DNA of 64,000 nt from Solirubrobacterales bacterium (GCA_017304845.1 JAFKLL010000016.1:1-64000), one strand, 5' to 3'; counted from the first letter of the stretch, positions 48,326 through 56,964 are shown. The notes: generated by a model not told the origin, from the letters alone. Made by a program: numbers and translations.

Positions 48326-48789
48326 GCGAAACGCAGCCTTCAACCCTTTCCTCAGTCGAGCAGCTCTTCGAGGAGATCGAAGTGGAAGCCCCCCAGGTCG
48401 GGATCATCATGGGCTCCAAGAACGACAAGCCCAAGATGCAGCCCGCCGGCCAGGCCCTCGAGGACGCCGGGATCGCCTATGAGGTGCGCGTCATGTCCGC
48501 CCACCGCGATCCGCAGATGGTCACCGAGTACTGCACCAACGCGAAGATGCGCGGCCTCAAGGTGATCATCGCCGGGGCCGGCATGTCGGCCGCCCTGCCG
48601 GGTGTCGCCGCCGCCCACACCGAGCTGCCCGTGATCGGCGTGCCGATCCTCGGCAAGTCGCTCGGCGGTCTCGACGCGCTGCTCTCCGCGGTCCAGATGC
48701 CTCCGGGCGTCCCGGTGGCCTGCGTGGCGATCGACGGCGCCAAGAACGCCGGCGTGCTCGCCACCCGCATCATCAATCTCGCCGCCTAG
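48322..48789 (+). CDS. purE: 5-(carboxyamino)imidazole ribonucleotide mutase / AIR carboxylase
   Basis: This 155-residue protein acts at purine step 6. '[12 protein letters not shown]' and 'VMSAHRDP' (catalytic His) are conserved. The usual class I 'GAGGAAHLPG' loop reads '[10 protein letters not shown]', without the His. A 25-residue N-terminal extension precedes the core. No purK is in the window. A class II-like reaction using CO2 directly is possible. Overlaps purD by four bases and ends six bases before purB. Confidence 0.93.
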   Translation: MSETQPSTLSSVEQLFEEIEVEAPQVGIIMGSKNDKPKMQPAGQALEDAGIAYEVRVMSAHRDPQMVTEYCTNAKMRGLKVIIAGAGMSAALPGVAAAHTELPVIGVPILGKSLGGLDALLSAVQMPPGVPVACVAIDGAKNAGVLATRIINLAA

Positions 48790-48795
48790 AACCGC

Positions 48796-50079
48796 ATGAT
48801 CGAGCGCTACACCCGCCCGGAGATGGGCGCGGTCTGGACCCAGCAGGCCAAGTTCCAGTCCTGGCTGGACGTCGAGCTGGCCGCGACCGACGCCTGGGCC
48901 GCGGAGGGCGTGGTCCCGGCCGAGGCCGCCGCGACCTGCCGCGAGAAGGCCGCCTTCACGGTCGACGCGATCAACGCCCGCGAGGAGATCACCAACCACG
49001 ACGTCGCCGCCTTCGTCGACGTCGTCGCCGCCTCGATCGGCGAGGAGGGCCGCTGGATCCACTTCGGCCTGACCTCCTCCGACGTGCTCGACACCGCCCT
49101 GGCGGTTCAGCTGACCAAGGCCGGGGAGATCCTGGTCGCCGGGGCGAAGACCTACCGCGACGCGCTGATCGAGCGCGCCTTCGAGTTCAAGGACACGCTG
49201 GCGATGGGCCGCACCCACGGCGTCCACGCCGAGCCGACCACCTTCGGTCTGCGCCTGGCCGGTTTCGCCTTCGAGGCCGACCGCAACTGGAAGCGGCTCC
49301 AGCAGGCGACCGCCCAGGCCGCCCGCGGCAAGCTCTCCGGCGCGGTCGGGACCTACGCCTCGGTGCCGCCGGCGATCGAACGGCGGGTCATGGACGCGCT
49401 CGGTCTCGAGCGCGAGGAGATCGCCACCCAGGTGGTCCCGCGTGACCGTCACGCCGAGCTGCTCAGCGCGATCGCTCTGGCCGGCGCCGGGATCGAGCGC
49501 TTCGCGACCGAGGTGCGTCACCTGCAGCGGACCGAGGTCCGTGAGGCGGAGGAGCCGTTCGCGACAGGCCAGCAGAAGGGCTCTTCGGCGATGCCGCATA
49601 AGCGCAACCCGATCCGGACCGAGCGGATGACCGGCCTCGCCCGGCTGCTCCGCGGCTACGCCCAGACCGGCCTGGAGAACGTCGCCCTCTGGCATGAGCG
49701 GGATATCTCGCATTCCGGCGCCGAGCGGGTGATCCTGCCCGACGCGACGATCTGCCTCGACTACATGCATCACGTCATCACCCAGGTCGCCTCGGGCCTG
49801 GTCGTCCACGTCGACCGGCTGCAGGCGAACCTGGAGCAGACCAACGGTGCGATGTTCAGCCAGCGGGCCCTGACCGCGCTGGTCGAGTCGGGCATGACCC
49901 GCGACGACGCCTACCGCACGGTCCAGGCCGCGGCCCACGAGGCCTTCGACGGGGACACGCACTTCCGCGACCTGATCGGCCAGGCGGCGCCCCAGCTGGA
50001 TCTCGACGAGATCTTCGACTACAACGCCTACCTCACCCACCTGCCCGAGGTATTCGAGCGGCTGGAAGCCATCCGCTGA
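48796..50079 (+). CDS. purB: Adenylosuccinate lyase
   Basis: This 427-residue fumarase/aspartase-fold lyase splits SAICAR and adenylosuccinate. It has '[13 protein letters not shown]', '[15 protein letters not shown]' (catalytic His) and the signature '[12 protein letters not shown]' (catalytic Ser). Length is typical of the short bacterial form. It is the last gene of purD-purE-purB and is followed at once by the palindrome at 50080-50136. Confidence 0.97.
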   Translation: MIERYTRPEMGAVWTQQAKFQSWLDVELAATDAWAAEGVVPAEAAATCREKAAFTVDAINAREEITNHDVAAFVDVVAASIGEEGRWIHFGLTSSDVLDTALAVQLTKAGEILVAGAKTYRDALIERAFEFKDTLAMGRTHGVHAEPTTFGLRLAGFAFEADRNWKRLQQATAQAARGKLSGAVGTYASVPPAIERRVMDALGLEREEIATQVVPRDRHAELLSAIALAGAGIERFATEVRHLQRTEVREAEEPFATGQQKGSSAMPHKRNPIRTERMTGLARLLRGYAQTGLENVALWHERDISHSGAERVILPDATICLDYMHHVITQVASGLVVHVDRLQANLEQTNGAMFSQRALTALVESGMTRDDAYRTVQAAAHEAFDGDTHFRDLIGQAAPQLDLDEIFDYNAYLTHLPEVFERLEAIR

Positions 50080-50136
50080 AGCCCGCGAGACCCGGATTCT
50101 CGGGGGTTATCCCTGAGTATCCGGGTCTCGCGGGCT
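50080..50136. terminator. Long palindrome with AGCCCGCGAGA ends, bidirectional terminator
   Basis: Perfect 18-base arms (50080-50097 and 50119-50136) enclose an inner CTCGGGG/CCCTGAG stem. It fills the gap between the convergent purB and LysR genes. The outer 11 bases equal those of the palindrome at 36343-36401, while the cores differ. Confidence 0.75.
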
Positions 50137-51005
50137 CAGATGGCTGCCAGGAAGGGGGCCATCTGAGGCGAGCTGTTGTCCCGATGCCGGACCGCCAGGA
50201 TGGCCGTCCGGGGCGAGGGGTCCAGGTCCACGTAGTGGATGCCGACGAAGCCGAGGGCCCGCACGGAGGCGGGCAACAGGGCCACTCCCAGCCCGGCCGA
50301 GACCAGGCCGAGGATCGACAGGATGCTGGTCGCCTGCTGGGCGATCTCCAGTCCGGTCCCGTGCTCGCGGGCGAGAGCCACGGTCTCGTCGTAGAGGCCG
50401 GGGATCTGCTCCCGCTCGATCACGATCAGCGGCTCTCGCACGACCTCGGCCGGATCGAGCCGTTCCCGTTCCGCCAGCGGGTGCCCGGCCGGCAGGGCGG
50501 CGACGAACCCTTCCTCGATCACCCGTTCGACCACCAGGTCGCGGTGGCCCGGCTCGGTCCGCACGAAGCCGAGATCGAGGTAGCCGCGGATCAGCTCCTC
50601 GGCCTGCGCCCGGACCGGCAGCTCGCGGAGCTCGAGGGTCACCCGGGGATGGGTGCCCCGGAAGCGCCGGACCGCGTCGGGCACCAGGCTCACCGCCGCG
50701 GTCTCGATGAAGCCGACCGCGAACCGGCCGATGATCCCGCCGGCCGCGTCCCGGGCGGCGGTGATCGCGGCGTCGACATCGTCGAAGGTGCGCCTGGTCC
50801 GGGCGGCCAGCGCCCGACCCGCCGGGGTGAGCTCGATCGAGCGTCCGCTGCGATCGACCAGATCCACCCCGACCATGCCTTCGAGCTTGCGGATCTGCTG
50901 GCTGAGGGACGGCTGCGCGATGTGCAGCCGCTCGGCGGCCCGGCCGAAGTGCATCTCCTCGGCCAGGGCGGCGAAGTAGCGCAGATGTCTTAGTTCGACA
51001 CTCAT
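50136..51005 (-). CDS. LysR family transcriptional regulator
   Basis: From the ATG at 51005 (TTG two codons upstream) the protein has 289 residues. The N-terminal helix-turn-helix is the classic 'ELRHLRYFAALAEEMHFGRA', 'HIAQPSLSQQIRKLE'. It resembles the CatR/BenM-type group, and a periplasmic-binding-like effector domain follows. It diverges from the cytochrome oxidase gene, and a 19-bp palindrome covers its own start codon. The effector is unknown. Confidence 0.9.
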   Translation of the reverse strand: MSVELRHLRYFAALAEEMHFGRAAERLHIAQPSLSQQIRKLEGMVGVDLVDRSGRSIELTPAGRALAARTRRTFDDVDAAITAARDAAGGIIGRFAVGFIETAAVSLVPDAVRRFRGTHPRVTLELRELPVRAQAEELIRGYLDLGFVRTEPGHRDLVVERVIEEGFVAALPAGHPLAERERLDPAEVVREPLIVIEREQIPGLYDETVALAREHGTGLEIAQQATSILSILGLVSAGLGVALLPASVRALGFVGIHYVDLDPSPRTAILAVRHRDNSSPQMAPFLAAI

Positions 51006-51020
51006 AGGCAATACCTATGA
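51002..51020. promoter_or_regulatory. LysR-type T-N11-A operator over the lysR start codon
   Basis: TCATAGG-N5-CCTATGA is a perfect 7-5-7 inverted repeat that contains a T-N11-A LysR box. It overlaps the ATG of the LysR gene, so binding would repress it and could act on the divergent oxidase promoter. Confidence 0.6.
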
Positions 51021-51063
51021 AAAGGGACAGAAATGGATATTAGACATTAAGTATCGATCGTCC

Positions 51064-51069
51064 TAGCTT
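51064..51069 (+). promoter_or_regulatory. -10 hexamer TAGCTT before oxidase gene
   Basis: TAGCTT lies nine bases before the ATG at 51079, and a TAGACA -35-like box lies 17 bases further up. The gap to the ATG has no ribosome site. Confidence 0.4.
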
Positions 51070-51078
51070 TCGCCCTCC

Positions 51079-53013
51079 ATGGAGGGCACCACCACAAGCA
51101 CCACTCCAGCGGCGTCGCGCGGCCACCTCCCGATCGCCAGGATGGCCATCGGCACGGTCGCCGGCGCCGCGATCGGGTTCTTCCTCGTCATCGGCTTCCG
51201 AGCGCTCGCCGGGCTCGACCTCTTCCAGACCGAGCAGACCGGCTACCCGCATGTCGTGGTGCCGCTGGTCACCGCGCCGTTCGGGTTCCTCTGGGGCCTC
51301 GGCTGCTTCGACTACTGGCTGAAGTGGGCCTTCGGCGCCAAGCAGCTGCCCGACGAGCACGGCGAGCACGGGGCCTACGGATGGCGCGACTACTTCCGCT
51401 TCAACACCGACCACAAGGTGATCGGCATCCAGTACGTCGTCACCACCCTGTTCTTCTTCCTGATCGGCGGCCTGCTCGCGATGCTGGTCCGGGCCGAACT
51501 GGCCCAGCCGGGCAGCCAGATCTTCGCCGCCAACACCTACAACGGGCTCTTCTCGACCCACGCCACGGTGATGATCTTCATGTTCATCATCCCCGCCTTC
51601 GCCGGGCTCGCCAACTACGTGCTGCCGCTGATGATCGGCGCGCCGGACATGGCCTTCCCGCGCCTCAACGCGCTGTCGTTCTGGCTGCTGCCGATCGCCG
51701 GGGTGATCTTCCTCGCCAGCTTCCTCGCCCCGGGCGGAGCCTTCGACGCCGGCTGGACCGGCTACGCGCCTCTCTCGACGGGGGCTCCGCTCGGACAGTC
51801 CTTCTTCAACATCGGCGTGCAGTTCGCCGGCTTCTCCTCGATCTTCGCCGCGGTCAACTTCCTGGTCACGATCATCAGCATGCGGGCGCCCGGCATGAAC
51901 CTGTGGCGGATGCCGCTGCTGGCCTGGGCCAACCTCGCCACCTCGCTCCTGATCGTCGGCGCGACGCCCTTCATCGCCGGGGTCCAGCTCATGGTTCTCC
52001 TCTCACGGCTGCTGGAGATGAACTTCTTCAACTTCCTCCAGGGCGGGGATGTCGTCTCCTACCAGCACATCTTCTGGTTCTACTCCCACCCCGCCGTCTA
52101 CATCATGATGCTGCCCGGCTTCGGGATGGTCAGCGAAGTGATCGCCACCCACGCCCGCAAGCCGATCTTCGGCTACCGGCTGATGGCGCTCTCGCTGATC
52201 GGCATCGTGGTCCTGAGCTACTCGGTCTGGGCCCACCACATGTTCGTCTCCGGGATGTTCTCCTGGCTGCGAGTGCCGATGATGATCACCTCGACCCTGA
52301 TCGCGGTGCCGACCGGGATCAAGATCTTCTCCTGGCTCGCGACCCTCTTCTACGGGCGGATCCACTCGAACCGGACCGCGATGCTCTTCGCGCTCGGGTT
52401 CATCATCAGCTTCATCGTCGGCGGCATCAGCGGGGTGATGATCGCCCTGGTGCCGATCGACATCCACGTCACCGACACCTACTTCATCGTCGCCCACATC
52501 CACTTCGTGCTCTTCGCCGGTTCCGTCTTCACGATCTTCGCCGGCATCTACCACTGGTTCCCGAAGATGACCGGGCGCATGTACGACGAGCGGCTCGGTC
52601 GGATCCACTTCTGGCTGACCCTGGCCGGCACCTGGCTCACCTTCGCGCCGATGCACTGGATCGGCATGGACGGCATGCCGCGACGCGTGGCCGACTACGC
52701 CAGCCAGTACGGGGACTGGAACCTGCTGATCTCGGTCGCCTCCTTCATGCTCGGGGCCGCGCAGCTGGTCTTCGTCTACAACATGATCGTCAGCTGGCGG
52801 TTCGGCCCCAGAGCCGGAGACAACCCGTGGCGGGCCCACTCGATCGAGTGGCAGGTGTCCTCGCCGCCGCCGGTCTACAACTTCGAGCGCATCCCCCGCG
52901 TGGTCGGCAGCCCCTACGAGTTCGGCGTCCCCGGCTTCCGCCACGCCATCATGGAAGAAACCGCGAGCGATCCGGTCTTCGCCGGATCGCAACGGGAACC
53001 CGCCGGCCCATAG
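51079..53013 (+). CDS. ctaD: A2-type haem-copper oxidase subunit I with extra N-terminal membrane domain
   Basis: This 644-residue protein is cytochrome c oxidase subunit I. Haem ligands are seen in 'FSTHATVMIFMF' and 'IVAHIHFVLFAG', and CuB ligands in 'YSHPAVYIMMLPGFG' (with the cross-linked Tyr) and 'VWAHHMFVSGM'. The YSHPxVY motif without the usual Glu marks the A2 subtype. Residues 20-100 add two hydrophobic helices before the normal first helix. No subunit II, III or assembly gene is adjacent, which is unusual. A divergent LysR gene lies 73 bases away. Confidence 0.92.
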   Translation: MEGTTTSTTPAASRGHLPIARMAIGTVAGAAIGFFLVIGFRALAGLDLFQTEQTGYPHVVVPLVTAPFGFLWGLGCFDYWLKWAFGAKQLPDEHGEHGAYGWRDYFRFNTDHKVIGIQYVVTTLFFFLIGGLLAMLVRAELAQPGSQIFAANTYNGLFSTHATVMIFMFIIPAFAGLANYVLPLMIGAPDMAFPRLNALSFWLLPIAGVIFLASFLAPGGAFDAGWTGYAPLSTGAPLGQSFFNIGVQFAGFSSIFAAVNFLVTIISMRAPGMNLWRMPLLAWANLATSLLIVGATPFIAGVQLMVLLSRLLEMNFFNFLQGGDVVSYQHIFWFYSHPAVYIMMLPGFGMVSEVIATHARKPIFGYRLMALSLIGIVVLSYSVWAHHMFVSGMFSWLRVPMMITSTLIAVPTGIKIFSWLATLFYGRIHSNRTAMLFALGFIISFIVGGISGVMIALVPIDIHVTDTYFIVAHIHFVLFAGSVFTIFAGIYHWFPKMTGRMYDERLGRIHFWLTLAGTWLTFAPMHWIGMDGMPRRVADYASQYGDWNLLISVASFMLGAAQLVFVYNMIVSWRFGPRAGDNPWRAHSIEWQVSSPPPVYNFERIPRVVGSPYEFGVPGFRHAIMEETASDPVFAGSQREPAGP

Positions 53014-53025
53014 CCGGATCTGGGC

Positions 53026-53031
53026 TAGGCT
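53026..53031 (+). promoter_or_regulatory. -10 hexamer TAGGCT, leaderless start
   Basis: TAGGCT ends eight bases before the ATG at 53040, with no ribosome site between. Confidence 0.45.
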
Positions 53032-53039
53032 CCCCGGCC

Positions 53040-53330
53040 ATGATCCTTTACACCTGCGGCACCACGACGGCGGGGCCGGGCGCCCTGCATCCCTGCGCGA
53101 AGGCCGGGAAGGCACTCGAGGCGGCCGGGCACGAGTACGAGATCAAGAAGGTCGGCGGCTACCGGCTGATGCCGTGGACCTGGCGGACCCGGACCCGGGA
53201 CCGCGAAGAGGTGCGGGAGCTCTCCGGGACCGACGAGGTGCCGATCCTGCTGCTCGACGACGGCGAGGTGATCAGCGGCTCCTCGACCATCGCCCAGTGG
53301 GCGAAGGAGAACCCTGCCCTGGTCTCCTGA
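53040..53330 (+). CDS. Glutaredoxin/GST-N-like thioredoxin-fold protein
   Basis: This 96-residue protein has a thioredoxin-like fold of the GST N-terminal/glutaredoxin type: 'MILYTCGTTTAGPGALHPC' with cysteines at positions 6 and 19, 'LEAAGHEYEIKKV', the cis-Pro 'DEVPILLLDDGEVISGSS' and 'TIAQWAKE'. The CxxC redox pair is absent, so a classical dithiol activity is unlikely. It overlaps the probable start of the downstream GNAT frame by 17 bases. Confidence 0.78.
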   Translation: MILYTCGTTTAGPGALHPCAKAGKALEAAGHEYEIKKVGGYRLMPWTWRTRTRDREEVRELSGTDEVPILLLDDGEVISGSSTIAQWAKENPALVS

Positions 53331-53928
53331 GGCCCTCCCGCTCGGCCGGGCCGAGTCGGAAGCCGCGGCCGACGCCGTCGCCCGAGGCTTCCAGGACAAC
53401 GAGATCTGGGCCTGGCTGCTGCCCGACGACCGGGTCCGGGCCCGGGTCGAACGGCGTTCCTACCGGGCCCTGGTCCGTCACGTCTTCCTGCCGCGCCGGT
53501 CGGGCTGGTTCTCGCGGAACCCGGCCGGTGAGGTCGCCGGCGCCGCGCTCTGGTACCCGCCGGGGACCAAAAAGCACAACCTCCGCGAGACCCTGGCCGA
53601 GAGCCTGCCCTTCCTCCCGGCCGGCATCCCCCACCTCGGCAAGGCGTCGAGGCTGCAGCGGCTGGTGGTGGCGAACTGGCCCCGGGAGCCCCACTGGTAC
53701 CTCTCGGTCCTCTCGGTCTCCCCGGAGTCCCAGCGACAGGGTCACGGCGGCGCGCTGATCCGACCCGGCCTCGAAGCGGCCGACGCCGACCGGGTCGGCT
53801 GCTGGCTGGAGACCCAGCGGGAGAGCAACGTCCCCTTCTACGCCCGCTTCGGCTTCGAGCTGATCCGCCGGATCGAGATCGACCCGGAGATCCCGCTCTG
53901 GCTGATGTGGCGCCCGCCGCCGCCCTGA
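53314..53928 (+). CDS. GNAT family N-acetyltransferase, no canonical start codon
   Basis: The acetyltransferase frame is uninterrupted from 53272 to the stop at 53926-53928, but has no ATG, GTG or TTG before 53665, which would delete over half the domain. A CTG at 53314, four bases after GGAG, gives a 204-residue protein of normal GNAT length. The fold is supported by an N-terminal 'DAVARGFQDNEIWAWLLPDD', 'LSVLSVSPESQRQGHGGALI' (acetyl-CoA pyrophosphate loop) and 'FYARFGFELIRRIEI'. Start at CTG, a ribosomal frameshift from the upstream frame, or an assembly error are the options. Confidence 0.7.
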   Translation: MPWSPEALPLGRAESEAAADAVARGFQDNEIWAWLLPDDRVRARVERRSYRALVRHVFLPRRSGWFSRNPAGEVAGAALWYPPGTKKHNLRETLAESLPFLPAGIPHLGKASRLQRLVVANWPREPHWYLSVLSVSPESQRQGHGGALIRPGLEAADADRVGCWLETQRESNVPFYARFGFELIRRIEIDPEIPLWLMWRPPPP

Positions 53929-53929
53929 G

Positions 53930-54844
53930 CTAGGACGCGCAGGGCGCGCTCTGGGTGGTGCCGTCGGGACAGGTGACGTTGATCCAGACGGCGTGAGGAA
54001 AGACCGCCCCGGCGAACTCCGCTCCGGCGAAGCCCGAATTGATCAGCACCACCGAGCCCAGTGAGGCGTTGGTGAAGTTGGCGCCGTCGAACGAGGAGAT
54101 CTGCATCGAGCTCGCGTGCATGAACGCCTGGGCGAAGTTCGATCCGTCGAAGATGCCGCTGCTCAAGTTGGCCGAGTAGAGAAGCGCCCCGGTGAAGTCG
54201 GCGGGGCTCGGCTGGGCGACCACCCCGTACAGGTTCGCGTTCTCCAGGTTGACGTTGGTCAGGTTGGTGCCGGAGAGGGTCGCGCCCCAGAGGTTCGCGT
54301 TGATCAGGTTCGTGGTCAGCTTCGGCTGCTCGTTCGAGAACGGCGGCGGGGGCGGCGGCTGGTTGCTCCCGGTCAGGTTCGCGCCGGTGAGGTCGGAACC
54401 GTAGAAGCTGGAGTTCGAGAAGTCCCCGTTGCTGAGGGTCGCGTTCCGCAGCGTCACGCCGTACAGCCTCGCGTTCTCGGCCGAGACCCTGGTCAGGTTC
54501 GCGCGGGTCAGCGTCGCGTCGGTCAGATCCGCGGAGGTCAGCTTCGCTCCGTTGAGCCGGGCGCCCGTGAGGTTCGCCCCTCTGAGATCCGCCGCCGTCA
54601 GGTCGGCCCCACGCAAGTTCGCGTTGCGGAGATCGGCATTGCGCAGGTCCGCCCCGCGAAGCTTGGCCTTGCCGAAGTTCGCCCCGTTCAGCCGACCGTG
54701 GAAGGCGAGGCGCCAGTTGAGGTTCTTGCCGGCGCACCGAGCCTTCGGCTTGAGCTGACAGCCACTCGGCGCCTTCGCCTGAACGGCGGGGGCCAGGACT
54801 GCGGCGAGGACGAAGACGGTGGCGAGAATCGGGAGACGGCGCAT
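53930..54844 (-). CDS. Secreted pentapeptide-repeat protein
   Basis: From the ATG at 54844 the protein has 304 residues. A signal peptide (to QAKA, about residue 24) is followed by about 35 pentapeptide units of the A(D/N)LxX type (for example 'GADLRNADLRNANLRGADL'), broken by a short proline stretch near residue 163. The repeats form a right-handed quadrilateral beta-helix. Function is unknown; an extracytoplasmic location is inferred. It is convergent with the GNAT gene, one base apart. Confidence 0.85.
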   Translation of the reverse strand: MRRLPILATVFVLAAVLAPAVQAKAPSGCQLKPKARCAGKNLNWRLAFHGRLNGANFGKAKLRGADLRNADLRNANLRGADLTAADLRGANLTGARLNGAKLTSADLTDATLTRANLTRVSAENARLYGVTLRNATLSNGDFSNSSFYGSDLTGANLTGSNQPPPPPPFSNEQPKLTTNLINANLWGATLSGTNLTNVNLENANLYGVVAQPSPADFTGALLYSANLSSGIFDGSNFAQAFMHASSMQISSFDGANFTNASLGSVVLINSGFAGAEFAGAVFPHAVWINVTCPDGTTQSAPCAS

Positions 54845-54851
54845 GTCGCGC

Positions 54852-54857
54852 ACCCTA
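54852..54857 (-). promoter_or_regulatory. -10 hexamer TAGGGT, leaderless start
   Basis: TAGGGT ends seven bases before the ATG at 54844, fixing this start rather than codons twelve residues upstream. Confidence 0.55.
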
Positions 54858-54889
54858 GGGCGACATGCCGCCGCCGCCACGATTTTCGA

Positions 54890-55828
54890 TCAGCCGGGAA
54901 AGGCGGCCCGGCGGGCGCCCTTGATCTCGACGATCTCGCCGCCCCAGCCGGCCGCGTAGAGGTTGGCCGAGCGGAAGCCGCGACGGCCGCCGCCGAAGGT
55001 GACCGAGGAGGGCTGGGTGATCCCGGTGGCGACCGCGCAGGCCTGGCCGTCGCCGCCGATCTTCCAGATCTCGCCGATGCCCCAGGCCGCCGCGTACAGG
55101 TTGCCCTTCTCGTCCCGGGTCAGGCCGTCGAGCAGGACGTTGGCGCCGCCCTGGTCCGCGGTCGAGTAGTAGGTGGTCACATTGTCGGGATGGGCGATCT
55201 CGATCCTGGCGATCGCCGACGGGGTGACCGTCATCTGGTTGGCGTAGAGGTACCGGCCGTCCGGGGACACGGCCAGCCCGTTCGCGCCGGGCAGGGTAGC
55301 CCAGCCGTTGATGGTCTCGCCCTGGGGCGTGATCCGGTCGAGCTTCTGACCGACCGAGTTCGAGGCGAAGATCGACCCGCCCTTGCCGCGGGCGATCCCG
55401 TTCGCCATGCCGAGCTTGCTCGACACCGTGAACCGCCTGCCGTTGACCGGGTTGAGGCTGTAGAGGCCGGCCATCGGGTTCAGGTCGCCGGCGCTGCCGT
55501 TGGTGAAGGTGTTGCCGTAGCCCCAGAGCAGGCGCCGGCCCGCCCAGGCGAGGCCGCCGGGGCCGGGCTCGGCCCGTGAGATGTCATAGGTGGCGGCGCC
55601 GGGCTTCGGGTACTTGCGCAGGAAGGCGTCGCCGGTGCCCTGGTCGGTCCCCGACACGTAGAGGCGGCCTCCGCTGCCCGCGGTGACCGATTCGAGGACC
55701 CCCTGGCCGGTGTAGATCACCCGTTGGCTGACCGGCCCGGAGCATTCGGGGACCGCGGCCGTGGCGGGCGTCGCCGCCAGACCGAGACCCAGGAGCAGAA
55801 GACAGAGTTGGACGAGAGGCTTGCGCAT
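54890..55828 (-). CDS. Secreted SMP-30/gluconolactonase-like beta-propeller protein
   Basis: From the ATG at 55828 the protein has 312 residues with a signal peptide (to about residue 25). The rest is a six-bladed propeller of the SMP-30/strictosidine-synthase-like type, with blades such as 'GANGLAVSPDGRYLYANQM', 'GLTRDEKGNLYAAAWG' and 'PSSVTFGGGRRGFRSANLYAAGWGGEI'. A calcium-dependent lactonase or hydrolase is the usual role, but the ligand residues cannot be assigned by eye. The frame stays open upstream for over 400 codons with unrelated composition; TAGGGT seven bases before the ATG supports this start. Confidence 0.82.
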   Translation of the reverse strand: MRKPLVQLCLLLLGLGLAATPATAAVPECSGPVSQRVIYTGQGVLESVTAGSGGRLYVSGTDQGTGDAFLRKYPKPGAATYDISRAEPGPGGLAWAGRRLLWGYGNTFTNGSAGDLNPMAGLYSLNPVNGRRFTVSSKLGMANGIARGKGGSIFASNSVGQKLDRITPQGETINGWATLPGANGLAVSPDGRYLYANQMTVTPSAIARIEIAHPDNVTTYYSTADQGGANVLLDGLTRDEKGNLYAAAWGIGEIWKIGGDGQACAVATGITQPSSVTFGGGRRGFRSANLYAAGWGGEIVEIKGARRAAFPG

Positions 55829-55835
55829 GGCAGAG

Positions 55836-55841
55836 ACCCTA
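55836..55841 (-). promoter_or_regulatory. -10 hexamer TAGGGT, leaderless start
   Basis: TAGGGT ends seven bases before the ATG at 55828, the same layout as at lgt and the pentapeptide gene. Confidence 0.6.
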
Positions 55842-55874
55842 ACCGCGATTCCCTGCTCCGATGCGGATGCCTTG

Positions 55875-55880
55875 TAGAGT
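55875..55880 (+). promoter_or_regulatory. -10 hexamer TAGAGT before purC, leaderless start
   Basis: TAGAGT ends eight bases before the ATG at 55889. It faces away from the promoter at 55836-55841, so two leaderless genes diverge within 60 bases. Confidence 0.55.
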
Positions 55881-55888
55881 CGGACGCA

Positions 55889-56740
55889 ATGAGCCTCTCG
55901 ATTGAAGATTTGAAACTCGTCAACTCCGGCAAGGTGCGTGAGATCTACGAGATCGAGGACGATCTGCTGCTGGTCGCCTCCGACCGGATCTCGATCTACG
56001 ACGTGATCATGCCGACGGCGATCCCCGACAAGGGCAAGGTCCTGACCCAGATGTCGAACTTCTGGTTCGAGAACACGACGGACATCGTGCCGAACCACTT
56101 CATCTCGAATGACGTGCCGGAGGAGGTCGCCGGCCGCGGCGTCCGGGTCCGCAAGCTCGAGATGTACCCGGTCGAGTGCGTGGTCCGCGGCTACCTCTCC
56201 GGCTCCGGCTGGAAGGAGTACCAGGAGAGCGGCTCGGTCTGCGGCGTCGGCCTGCCCGAGGGCCTGAAGGAGTCGGACAAGCTGCCCCGCCCGATCTTCA
56301 CCCCGGCGACCAAGGCCGAGATGGGCGACCACGACGAGAACGTCGACTTCGACCGCGCGGCCGAGATCGTCGGCGACCGGCACCTGATGGAGGAGCTGCG
56401 CCGGATCTCGATCGAGCTCTACGAGTACGGGGCCGCCCACGCCGCCGAGAAGGGCATCATCCTGGCCGACACCAAGTTCGAGTTCGGCAGCTACGCCGGG
56501 GCCGAGATCGTGCTCGGCGACGAGGTCCTCACCCCGGACTCCTCCCGCTACTGGCCGGCCGACCAGTACGAGCCCGGCAAGACCCAGCCCTCCTTCGACA
56601 AGCAGTACGTCCGCGACTGGGCCAACGCCGCCGGCTGGGACCACAACCCGCCCGCGCCGGAGCTGCCCGAGGACGTGGTCGCCCAGACCCAGGCCAAGTA
56701 CCGCGAGGCCTACGAGCGCATCACCGGGAGGGAACTTTGA
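55889..56740 (+). CDS. purC: SAICAR synthetase
   Basis: This 283-residue ATP-dependent ligase joins CAIR and aspartate (purine step 8). It has 'GKVREIYEIEDDLLLVASDRIS', 'ECVVRGYLSGSGWKEY', 'GIILADTKFEFG' and 'DEVLTPDSSRYW', matching the longer (about 290-residue) SAICAR synthetase form. The frame runs 55 codons upstream without family similarity. Its last codons overlap purS by four bases (TTGA). Confidence 0.96.
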   Translation: MSLSIEDLKLVNSGKVREIYEIEDDLLLVASDRISIYDVIMPTAIPDKGKVLTQMSNFWFENTTDIVPNHFISNDVPEEVAGRGVRVRKLEMYPVECVVRGYLSGSGWKEYQESGSVCGVGLPEGLKESDKLPRPIFTPATKAEMGDHDENVDFDRAAEIVGDRHLMEELRRISIELYEYGAAHAAEKGIILADTKFEFGSYAGAEIVLGDEVLTPDSSRYWPADQYEPGKTQPSFDKQYVRDWANAAGWDHNPPAPELPEDVVAQTQAKYREAYERITGREL

Positions 56741-56964
56741 TCCAGGCAAGGATCCTGATCCGCCCCAAGGAGGGCATCCTCGACGCCCAGGGCAAGGCGG
56801 TCGAAGCCGCCCTGCCGGCCCTCGGGTTCGAGGGCGTCGGCCACGTGCGGGTCGGCCGGATCGTCGAGCTGGAAGCTGAGAGCATCGATCGGCTGGAGGA
56901 GCTCTGCGAGAAGCTCCTCGCCAACCCGCTGATCGAGGACTACGAGATCGAGACCATCGGCTGA
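56737..56964 (+). CDS. purS: Phosphoribosylformylglycinamidine synthase subunit PurS
   Basis: This 75-residue protein starts at a TTG overlapping the purC stop, with GGGAGG upstream. 'ARILIRPKEGILDAQGKAVEAALPALGF' and 'HVRVGRIVELEAES' are typical of PurS, the small dimeric subunit that links PurL and PurQ. The stop overlaps the purQ ATG by one base (TGATG). Confidence 0.93.
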   Translation: MIQARILIRPKEGILDAQGKAVEAALPALGFEGVGHVRVGRIVELEAESIDRLEELCEKLLANPLIEDYEIETIG

